Source of the DNA: Methanomassiliicoccus sp.
GTDB taxonomy: Archaea; Thermoplasmatota; Thermoplasmata; Methanomassiliicoccales; Methanomassiliicoccaceae
Length of the DNA: 48,265 bases
NCBI GenBank assembly: GCA_018262895.1
Contig: JADFDJ010000016.1
Location: forward strand, 1-48,265
Reading direction: 5' to 3'
Part shown: piece after piece, positions 17,455-24,051 of the stretch
Numbering within the stretch: position 1 is the first letter of the stretch
Layout: each line of letters opens with the position of its first letter
Notes under the pieces: model-generated
Seen by the model: the letters and a program-made list of their open reading frames with translations, nothing else
Database searches by the model: none
Told to the model about the DNA's origin: nothing
Position numbers and translations under genes: made by a program

Positions 17455-17486
17455 TTAAGTCAAAATTCACCTCCGAGATATATAAA
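17455..17486 (-). promoter_or_regulatory. archaellin promoter (TATA box) with long leader
   Basis: The minus strand carries TTTTATATATC (17476-17486), the best TATA match near the archaellin gene. Initiation about 25 nt downstream, near 17455, would give a leader of about 125 nt, unlike the short leaders predicted for many other genes here. The remaining DNA to 17622 is AT-rich and shows no gene. Confidence 0.55.
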
Positions 17487-17622
17487 AGAAAAGATTTGAA
17501 AATCATAACTGATTTGTATTTTTGATTCCCAGAAATATTAATTATCAAATAAAACTATGAGATCATCTAACATAGCCAGTTCACCCTCGCGCTTATCATT
17601 ATCTGTACTTCTTTCATCTTAT

Positions 17623-18456
17623 TTAGATGGGGAAATAGGCGTACGCGATGATGTCCTCTGTGAACACATACTTGATCTCGACCGACCACTGACCTTCTGT
17701 TAAGGCCCCTGTCCACTTTCTGAGGTCTATGTAGTCCCCAGAGTTCATAAGGCCGTTGCCATCGGCATCCACAATCTTGACCTGGGTGTCGTCGATCAAC
17801 AGCATTATCATAGAGCTGGTATCGTTCAGGTACATGGTCTGAACGGTCATGTCCGGTCCCAGGACATCAATATAACAATAGGTGAGCTCGGTGCTTGGGG
17901 AGATAGTCCCCAGCATCAGCTTTACCTCGCTCTCGGAGACGTCCATAACTGCGGAGATGGAGCCGGTGGGGGCTGTGTCAGTGTCTGGCACGATGATCGA
18001 TCCTTTGGAGACTATGGTGTTGCTGGACCGGTGGACCATCTCGAACAGCCACGGCCCCTTAGTGAGATCCCTATAATTGGAAATGATGAAGTACGATCCC
18101 TTCTCCAGGGTGCCAGTCGAAGAGATAGTGATGTTCGCCAGGCTCTTGGGGTCGTTCGCATCCTCCGGTTCCTGATCGTACACGAGAACATCATCGTGCA
18201 CGTCCGCCGTGCACACATCCCCCAGAGGGGAAACGGTCTTGATCCTTACATCGGTGAACAGGATCGGATTTGAGAAGTTGTTGAACTCCACCTTCATCTG
18301 GGTGGGGCTGATGTACTTCACATTGAACGATACGTTCTGAGGTATACTGGCAGGGGGAGACCCCTGCATTATGGTGAGCGCAAGATAGATACCGCTGATC
18401 ACTATCGAGATGATGAGGACGATGTTGACCCACAGCAGTATCGTTCTTCTCTCCAT
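17623..18456 (-). CDS. membrane-anchored extracellular protein, unrecognised
   Basis: A 277-residue protein with one N-terminal membrane helix (about 7-30) and a large outward-facing region predicted to be beta-rich. I do not recognise the family. Sequons (NVS, NIT, NDT) support an extracellular location. Residues 230-241 (DADGNGLMNSGD) match a calcium-binding loop of the EF-hand/dockerin type, with D230, D232, N234, N238 and D241 as likely ligands. It lies upstream of the archaellin promoter and in the same orientation. A TATA-like TTTTTAT at 18482-18488 is 26-32 bp before the ATG, so its mRNA may be leaderless. It may be a minor surface or filament-associated protein, or unrelated to motility. 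Confidence 0.75.
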   Translation of the reverse strand: MERRTILLWVNIVLIISIVISGIYLALTIMQGSPPASIPQNVSFNVKYISPTQMKVEFNNFSNPILFTDVRIKTVSPLGDVCTADVHDDVLVYDQEPEDANDPKSLANITISSTGTLEKGSYFIISNYRDLTKGPWLFEMVHRSSNTIVSKGSIIVPDTDTAPTGSISAVMDVSESEVKLMLGTISPSTELTYCYIDVLGPDMTVQTMYLNDTSSMIMLLIDDTQVKIVDADGNGLMNSGDYIDLRKWTGALTEGQWSVEIKYVFTEDIIAYAYFPI

Positions 18457-18519
18457 TCGAACGTGGACGGTAGCTAGCTCATAAAAAATGTTTAGGCGAA
18501 GGTATCAAATCGAATAACA

Positions 18520-18912
18520 TTACCGAACGACGATGACAGTGCAGTTGGCGTTCTTGAAGATGGTCTCCGATACGCTTGCGCCCATGATCTTGGCCAGACC
18601 GCTCTTCTCTCCAGATGAGCCCAGGATGATGCAGTCTGCGTCCAGCTTTTCGGCCGCCAGAAGGATAGTGTCCTGAGGTTCCCCCGCCTCCAACAAGGTG
18701 GCGATATCCACACCCACCTCCGAGGCTCTGATCTTGGCACGGCCCAAGACCCTCATGCCGTTCTTGATGTTCTTGTCCTTGTCCTCTTGGGCCTTGGGAC
18801 TTACAATGTACATGATGTATAGAGTGCCGCGGAAAGCCTTGGCATATGCAAATGAGAACTCGACAGCTTTCTCGGAGTGTGGCTTTCCATCTGTGCCTAC
18901 AATGATATTCAT
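18520..18912 (-). CDS. universal stress protein, UspA family
   Basis: A 130-residue single Usp domain. It opens with MNIIVGTDGKPHS, where the aspartate caps the nucleotide-binding site. It ends in GSSGEKSGLAKIMGAS and TVIVV, the family's G-x2-G-x9-G-(S/T) phosphate loop, so it probably binds ATP. The ATG at 18912 is preferred over an upstream TTG because conserved sequence begins there. A TATA-like TTTTAAATAT (18941-18950) lies about 34 bp upstream. It is a lone gene in a row of surface-protein genes, with its own promoter. Confidence 0.93.
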   Translation of the reverse strand: MNIIVGTDGKPHSEKAVEFSFAYAKAFRGTLYIMYIVSPKAQEDKDKNIKNGMRVLGRAKIRASEVGVDIATLLEAGEPQDTILLAAEKLDADCIILGSSGEKSGLAKIMGASVSETIFKNANCTVIVVR

Positions 18913-19007
18913 TGGGACCAAACTAATTATTATTCATACAATATTTAAAAGAAAAGTTTAGGAAATCATTTCTGATTCTAAAACCCTGTCCAGCGTGACA
19001 TCCGGCA

Positions 19008-19592
19008 TCACCGTAGGGACACATATCTGGCCGTCAGGGTGCTGGGCACATCCAGGATAAGGAAGTTGACGAAACCCTCGGCAGGCGTCAGAGACACCCG
19101 GACCTCTTGCCCGCTGGTGACGGCGTTGGGCAGGTCGAACCTCAGCAGGAATATGTCGCCATCTCCGATGATGGAGGTGGAGTTCACCTCCCCGCCGGAG
19201 ATGATGCGATCGCTGCTGAACCCCCCGTCTCCGCTGGTAAGGAAAATGTGGTCCTGGGGTAGCAGGAGCTCGATCACCAAGGAGCTGAGGTTTACAGCCT
19301 GGCTTCCTGGACCTAGGACGACCACTATCTCCAGACCGGTGAGCAGCTCGCGCTCGGTATCACACACCCCCACCACGCTCCTCACATCGAGGTAGTTCAC
19401 GGTGCTCTCCAGCGCATCATCGACCACGTCCTGGGCCTGCTCACCGGTCATGGAAGTGTTGTCGATGACCATGGAGCCAGCTACACCACTGATAGTAATC
19501 AAGGCGACGAGCATGATGGATGTACCGATGCCCGCCTCAGCTTTCCTGCACCTAAGCGTCCTCAATTTTATCGGCTTTATTGTTATAACCAA
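19008..19592 (-). CDS. second archaellin-like (class III signal peptide) protein
   Basis: A 194-residue protein with an archaellin-type N terminus: basic leader ending RCRKA, then EAGIGTSIMLVALITISGVA, cut probably after A18. The next segment (MTGEQAQDVVDDALESTVN) matches the region that follows the polymerisation helix in archaellins. The globular part is beta-rich with sequons NTS, NLS and NST. It is diverged from the archaellin at 16700 and contains cysteines (C15, and another in GVCDTE). The start is uncertain: TTG at 19592 is the longest, but a TATA-like box at 19595-19607 would place initiation near 19573 and favour the TTG at 19565. It could be a minor filament subunit, a cap or hook, or a separate pilin. 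Confidence 0.8.
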   Translation of the reverse strand: MVITIKPIKLRTLRCRKAEAGIGTSIMLVALITISGVAGSMVIDNTSMTGEQAQDVVDDALESTVNYLDVRSVVGVCDTERELLTGLEIVVVLGPGSQAVNLSSLVIELLLPQDHIFLTSGDGGFSSDRIISGGEVNSTSIIGDGDIFLLRFDLPNAVTSGQEVRVSLTPAEGFVNFLILDVPSTLTARYVSLR

Positions 19593-19605
19593 AAGTATAT
19601 AATTA

Positions 19606-19878
19606 TTACCGGGCCCCCTCTAGGGAGGCCTCGCAGAACGGACATTTCTTGAAGATGCGGTTGGTGGTGCGGTCGCAATTGGGGCATTTGACCTCCAGGA
19701 AGGCAGAGCAGTAAGGACAGCGCGAGATCGTGGAATGGAGCACCTTTCCACAAGCTGGGCAACGGATGAAGGCATCGTCGCCATGGGACGGAGGTGGCGA
19801 TGACCTGCTCTTCCCTTTCGAGAACAGGCCGAGCGTGCTGATGGCCGTGATAAGGATGCGGGAGCTCATCGTGATCAT
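19606..19878 (-). CDS. small double zinc-ribbon protein with hydrophobic N terminus
   Basis: The frame is open upstream into the ferredoxin-like gene, but the plausible start is the ATG at 19878: a TATA-like box (19899-19910) lies about 27 bp before it, suggesting a leaderless mRNA. The 90-residue product has a short hydrophobic start, a Ser/Pro linker, and four CxxC knuckles (CPAC, CPYC, CPNC, CPFC), making two zinc ribbons. Such proteins are common in archaea and usually have no known role. A third candidate start is the ATG at 19869. Confidence 0.7.
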   Translation of the reverse strand: MITMSSRILITAISTLGLFSKGKSRSSPPPSHGDDAFIRCPACGKVLHSTISRCPYCSAFLEVKCPNCDRTTNRIFKKCPFCEASLEGAR

Positions 19879-19940
19879 CACGATGGATACCGACAGATTA
19901 AAAAAATTATCGTCCCTGGTGTGCGTTCCCGGAGAACAAC

Positions 19941-20792
19941 TCACTCCTTCCGAACGTCGACCAAGGACTCGATCGTGCTCACTGCTTGGGCGATTGAGAC
20001 ATGGGGATCGATGGTCATGTCGATGGCTTCCTGAGGGCAGTGCTCCACGCACCGTCCGCATCCCTTGCACCGGCCGTCATCTATGATGGCCCTGCCATCC
20101 CTCAGGACGATGGCGTTCACGAAGCACGTTCCGTCGTCTACACACGACCCGCAGCCGACGCACTTATCGGTGACCATCAGGGACACACCCGGCATGCGCA
20201 TGACCCCGCTGCTGATAGATCCTGATAGCTGTGGTAGCATCTTCCACAGGCAGCAGCATTCGCAGCAGTTGCATATCGACAGAAGTTCCTCCTTGGGCCC
20301 GGTGTTCAACCATACGCTGTCTATCTTGTTGCGGCCTATCAGATGAACCAGCCCCCTCTCCCTCCCCTTCCGCATATGCTCCATGGCCTCCTCCACCGTG
20401 GCCATATGCCCCATGGAGGCGGGTATCTTGAGAACACCTGAGCCCAGGAATACGCACCCCAGGTCCTGGGGGTAGTGCTGACAGTGGTTTGAGCGCCGGC
20501 ACATGCAGTGGTTCATGATGAAGATGTACCTTGACTGCTGAAGGAAGTGATCGATCACCTGCGATGGCAGGACGACGTTGCTCTGCGAGACCGGCCTGTC
20601 CACATCTATCGTAGTCAGGCGAGCGGACATGGCCACGGCGTCCTTGGGGAGGTATATCATCTTATCCTCCTCGAAAAAAGCGAACTCCATGGCCCTGCCC
20701 AGGACGGGCAGGCGGGTCATTCTGGCCATCATGAACCGCTGCTGAAATCCGACCTTGATCATGCGGGATGCGATATCCGTTCTCGCGCTCAC
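19941..20792 (-). CDS. cysteine-rich 4Fe-4S ferredoxin-domain protein
   Basis: A 283-residue protein. The C-terminal third holds two 4Fe-4S motifs: C211/C214/C217/C223 and C242/C245/C248/C252 with the usual CxxCxxCxxxCP in the second. Two further cysteine groups lie upstream: C96, C98, C104, C113 (within NHCMCRRSNHC) and C174, C176, C177, C179, C180, C181 (CNCCECCC). Up to 18 cysteines suggest more than two clusters or a metal/corrinoid site. No signal peptide or membrane helix is evident, so it should be cytoplasmic. The specific enzyme is not recognised; electron transfer or reductive activation are possibilities. It is divergent from the histidine kinase at 20931, whose start lies 138 bp away. 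Confidence 0.82.
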   Translation of the reverse strand: MSARTDIASRMIKVGFQQRFMMARMTRLPVLGRAMEFAFFEEDKMIYLPKDAVAMSARLTTIDVDRPVSQSNVVLPSQVIDHFLQQSRYIFIMNHCMCRRSNHCQHYPQDLGCVFLGSGVLKIPASMGHMATVEEAMEHMRKGRERGLVHLIGRNKIDSVWLNTGPKEELLSICNCCECCCLWKMLPQLSGSISSGVMRMPGVSLMVTDKCVGCGSCVDDGTCFVNAIVLRDGRAIIDDGRCKGCGRCVEHCPQEAIDMTIDPHVSIAQAVSTIESLVDVRKE

Positions 20793-20898
20793 GATACCCC
20801 AACAGGATATCCTTTCTTAGCCCTTGTGCCGATGCATGTACATCTTATCAGAAAGGCATCCATGATCGAATGGTTATCTGGAGAATCAGACTCCAAGG

Positions 20899-20907
20899 TT
20901 TATATCC
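20899..20907 (+). promoter_or_regulatory. TATA box of the histidine kinase gene
   Basis: TTTATATCC is centred 28 bp before the ATG at 20931 and no ribosome binding site is present, the pattern of a leaderless archaeal mRNA. This fixes the start of the kinase; the frame is open far upstream across the divergent ferredoxin-like gene. Confidence 0.6.
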
Positions 20908-20930
20908 AACCACCTGGTTTGACAGGCCAT

Positions 20931-22673
20931 ATGATCGACGGGACCTTGCTCTCAGTCCCACTGCTCTTCTCCAGCACACTGTCCGTCGGTCTTGCGGTAA
21001 TAACATGGAGAATGAGCGACCTTCGGACCAAGGGACCGTTCATATGCCTCCTCATCGCCAATGCCTGGCTTTCGGCCACCTACCTCCTGGAGCTGCTCAG
21101 CACCAACATCCAGGAAATGTTGCTCTGGAATGACATGGAGTACATATCCAACGTGTTCATACCGCCGCTGTTCCTATTGTTCACGTTGAGGTTCGTCGGC
21201 CGGGACAGCGCAGTGAACTGGAAGAACATGGCGGCCCTATTCGCCGTCCCCACCCTGGCGCTGGCGATGCTGTGGACGAATGACATTCACCACTCCTTCT
21301 ATTCTTCCATCGCTCTACCGCCTGAATTGTACATGGGGACCTTCGTGCCCACCTATGGCCCTTGGTTCTACATCCTCACAGTATATTCCTTCCTGATAGC
21401 TGCGTTAAGCCTCTACCTCCTCCTCAACGCCTTTGTTCGATCCTCAAGATACCTGCGCCAGAAGGTCTCAATGGTGCTCGCGTCATGCACCCTTCCCATG
21501 CTCGCCTTTATTGTGGGTCTCCTGCAACTAACAGATCTGCCGTTCACATTCCTCATGATCCTGGCATTCGTCGGGTCCATGACCCTCATGTTCGTCGGTG
21601 CTTACCGCTATGAGCTGTTCAGCATAATGCCTCTAGCACTGGACACAGTGGTGGAGAGGATGAAGGACGGGGTGGTGGTGATCGACAACCGCGGACACAT
21701 CATACATATAAATCCCTCCGCAGAGAGGATGCTGGATGCCACCACGGCAGGTAGAAAGGAACGTAGGACAGCGGATTCGCTTCCCTTCCTAAAGAGCGTG
21801 GACCTGGAGGACGCCATCTCCACAGATAGGTCCTTGGAGGTTTCCATCCCCAAGGACGGAGTTGACCATTACTACGATGTCCAGGCTACGGCCATGAGCG
21901 ACCAGAGCGGTGCCCGGACGGGAGTGCAGCTGATCATCAGGGACATCGACGAGGAGAGGAGGATGAAGGACCAGCTCCTCAAGGCGAACACCAAGCTGAG
22001 CATAATGTCCATGGTGGTCCGCCACGACACCATGAACCAGGTGGGAGTGATACACGGTTACAGCGAGCTGATATCCTCCGGACATCTGAAGAGCGAGGAC
22101 ATGTCAAGATACGGCGAACGGATCAAGGAGGCGGTCAAGTACATCGAGCGCCAGTTCAACTTCGCCACCGACTATCAGAGCCTGGGGAGATCGGACCCCG
22201 TGTGGCAGTGGATGCAGCTTGTCCTGGCCAAGGCCAAGACCTCAGGTGCCTCCGAGGGGCTGGACGTGCGCTCCGAACTGGGGCCGCTCAGCGTTCTCGC
22301 CGACCCCATGCTGGAAAAGGTCTTCACCATACTGCTGAACAACACCCGTAAACATGGCAAGAAGGCCTATCAAGTAAACATCGGTTATAAGATCGAGAAC
22401 GGCTCATGCATCGTGTTCTATGAGGATGACGGTGTGGGCATACCGGCGGACGTGAAACCGGCGGTGTTCGACAGGGACTTCAACCCCCATGGCAGCATGG
22501 GGCTCTACGTCGCCAGCCAGATAATGTCCATGTCCGGAGGGGTCATCCGCGAGACGGGCGAGGAGGGGAAGGGCGCTCGCTTCGAGCTGATATTCCCGGA
22601 GGGGAGCTGGAAGGAGGAGAAGTTCGACATGTCGATCACTGCCCGGTCCAACGGCCAGCTGAAGGCCGATTGA
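20931..22673 (+). CDS. membrane sensor histidine kinase, 7TM-PAS-kinase
   Basis: A 580-residue kinase. Seven hydrophobic segments (about 5-245) form a 7TM sensor module of the HisK N-terminal type. A PAS domain (about 252-350) follows, beginning VVERMKDGVVVIDNRG. The dimerisation helix contains the phospho-acceptor H365 in MVVRHDTMNQ, with Asp after His rather than the usual Glu, as in many archaeal kinases. The ATPase domain has N-box NNTRKHG (about 469-475), G1 box D499-D-G-V-G503, and the G2-like GSMGLYVASQI. All key residues are present. No response regulator is adjacent, so its partner is encoded elsewhere or is the chemotaxis CheY. It converges with a zinc-ribbon gene, the ends being 10 nt apart. 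Confidence 0.93.
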   Translation: MIDGTLLSVPLLFSSTLSVGLAVITWRMSDLRTKGPFICLLIANAWLSATYLLELLSTNIQEMLLWNDMEYISNVFIPPLFLLFTLRFVGRDSAVNWKNMAALFAVPTLALAMLWTNDIHHSFYSSIALPPELYMGTFVPTYGPWFYILTVYSFLIAALSLYLLLNAFVRSSRYLRQKVSMVLASCTLPMLAFIVGLLQLTDLPFTFLMILAFVGSMTLMFVGAYRYELFSIMPLALDTVVERMKDGVVVIDNRGHIIHINPSAERMLDATTAGRKERRTADSLPFLKSVDLEDAISTDRSLEVSIPKDGVDHYYDVQATAMSDQSGARTGVQLIIRDIDEERRMKDQLLKANTKLSIMSMVVRHDTMNQVGVIHGYSELISSGHLKSEDMSRYGERIKEAVKYIERQFNFATDYQSLGRSDPVWQWMQLVLAKAKTSGASEGLDVRSELGPLSVLADPMLEKVFTILLNNTRKHGKKAYQVNIGYKIENGSCIVFYEDDGVGIPADVKPAVFDRDFNPHGSMGLYVASQIMSMSGGVIRETGEEGKGARFELIFPEGSWKEEKFDMSITARSNGQLKAD

Positions 22674-22683
22674 GACCGCCCGC

Positions 22684-23127
22684 TCAGATTCTGTCAGAGG
22701 ACGTCCTGTCGATAATCGGCGCGCCGCAGAAGGCGCAGCGATGATCGTTCCTGTGATTTGTGCCCCCGCAGTACTCGCAGCGGACATGCAGGTCCCTCTC
22801 CATGGAGGTGACGCGCCTGCTGGTCCTCCTCCTGACGAACCATGCACCGGCGAACAGGGTTGCGCCGATCAGGAACAGCGGGGCAGAAACCCACAGGAAC
22901 CCCGGCTCCGATAGCACCGCAGGAAGGAAGAACCCGAAGCTGAAGAACAGCAGCATCCCCCCGATGCCCATGAGCACCAGGCTCTTCATCTCCCCGTCCT
23001 CCCGGGCCTTCTTTATGGGGTCCTCGGGAGCGTTGGGATTGACCAAGGCATTGCAGTCTGGACAGTACCTGGTTCTCAGGGGGACCGCGGCCTGGCACTC
23101 AGGACACTGCCGGGTTCTGATGGACAT
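22684..23127 (-). CDS. zinc-ribbon membrane protein
   Basis: A 147-residue protein with two zinc-knuckle pairs at the N terminus (CPEC, CPDC), two membrane helices (about 49-70 and 79-98), and two more knuckles at the C terminus (CEYC, CAFC). A basic RRRTSRR segment after the second helix suggests a hairpin topology with both zinc ribbons in the cytoplasm. Function is unknown. The ATG is followed within 8 residues by the first CxxC, so the start is secure. It shares a divergent upstream region (23128-23306) with the ABC exporter. Confidence 0.8.
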   Translation of the reverse strand: MSIRTRQCPECQAAVPLRTRYCPDCNALVNPNAPEDPIKKAREDGEMKSLVLMGIGGMLLFFSFGFFLPAVLSEPGFLWVSAPLFLIGATLFAGAWFVRRRTSRRVTSMERDLHVRCEYCGGTNHRNDHRCAFCGAPIIDRTSSDRI

Positions 23128-23306
23128 TGCCGGTCAACACCGCGTCAGCGGGCATTTATTCGTAACGCCCTGAGTTCACGTTTCAGATAAGGATGTTGTC
23201 TACGACCTGTTTATGATAAATGACCCGAGGTACCTGAGGCCCCATTAGGGATAATCGCTACCATGTTTTTTTATCCAGCCCCCCCTTGTCGGTGGAAGGT
23301 TACGGC

Positions 23307-24026
23307 ATGTCGATCATCCGCTGCGAGGAGGTCACAAAGACCTATGTCACCGGGGATATCACCGTTGAGGCCCTGAAAGGCATCACCATGGAGATAGATA
23401 AGGGGGAGATGGTGGCCATAATGGGTCCGTCAGGATGTGGTAAGACCACCCTCCTCAACTGCCTCTCAGGCATAGACGATGTTACCTCTGGCAAGATCTA
23501 CATCGAGGACCAGGAGATCACCTCGATGAACGACAACTCCAAGACCAACTTTCGAGCCAGGCGGATGGGCTTCATATTTCAGTTCTATAATCTGCTACCG
23601 GTGCTCACGGCCACCGAGAACGTGGAGCTTCCGCTCCTGATCGCGGGCACGGCCCAACAGGAAGCCCGCAGCAGGGCCTTGGAGCTGTTGAGGACCGTGG
23701 GCCTGTCCCAGAGGGCCGATCTGCGTCCCAACGCCCTGTCCGGGGGCGAGAGGCAAAGGGTGACCATCGCCCGGGCCCTGTCCAACACTCCAGCGATCGT
23801 TTGGGCCGACGAGCCCACAGGGGACCTGGATGTGAGGACCTCGGAGGAGGTGGTGTCGCTGATGCGCCGACTTAACCGGGAGAACGGTCAGACCTTCATC
23901 ATAGTGACCCATGATCCGGAGGTGGGTGCGAAGTGCGACCGCATAATCCATATGCGGGACGGGAACATCGTCACCACCAACGGCAACGTGGACCACATCG
24001 CCGACGAGATAAACCAGCTGGGGTGA
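23307..24026 (+). CDS. ABC transporter ATPase, MacB/LolD type
   Basis: A 239-residue ATPase that should pair with the FtsX-like permease encoded next. Walker A is at 40-47 (GPSGCGKT), the Q-loop in [10 protein letters not shown], the signature LSGGERQRV, Walker B plus D-loop in [11 protein letters not shown], and the switch histidine in IVTHDP. The ATG at 23307 is chosen: GGAAGG lies 8 nt before it and T-rich TTTTTTTATCC near 23265-23275 can serve as TATA. A longer frame starts with TTG at 23286. The stop is 25 nt before the permease start. Family members drive mechanotransmission-type export of lipoproteins, antibiotics or peptides; the substrate here cannot be read. Confidence 0.95.
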   Translation: MSIIRCEEVTKTYVTGDITVEALKGITMEIDKGEMVAIMGPSGCGKTTLLNCLSGIDDVTSGKIYIEDQEITSMNDNSKTNFRARRMGFIFQFYNLLPVLTATENVELPLLIAGTAQQEARSRALELLRTVGLSQRADLRPNALSGGERQRVTIARALSNTPAIVWADEPTGDLDVRTSEEVVSLMRRLNRENGQTFIIVTHDPEVGAKCDRIIHMRDGNIVTTNGNVDHIADEINQLG

Positions 24027-24051
24027 GGAGATCTCCCTCAGATCGGCGTCG

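Noticed and set aside
19879-20070. N-terminal extension of the zinc-ribbon protein to 154 residues
   Set aside because: The extension runs antisense-free but inside the ferredoxin-like gene in another frame and has shadow-like composition; a TATA box before 19878 gives a better start.
20547-20930. N-terminal extension of the histidine kinase to 708 residues
   Set aside because: It overlaps the divergent ferredoxin-like gene, and the TATA box at 20899-20907 supports the ATG at 20931.
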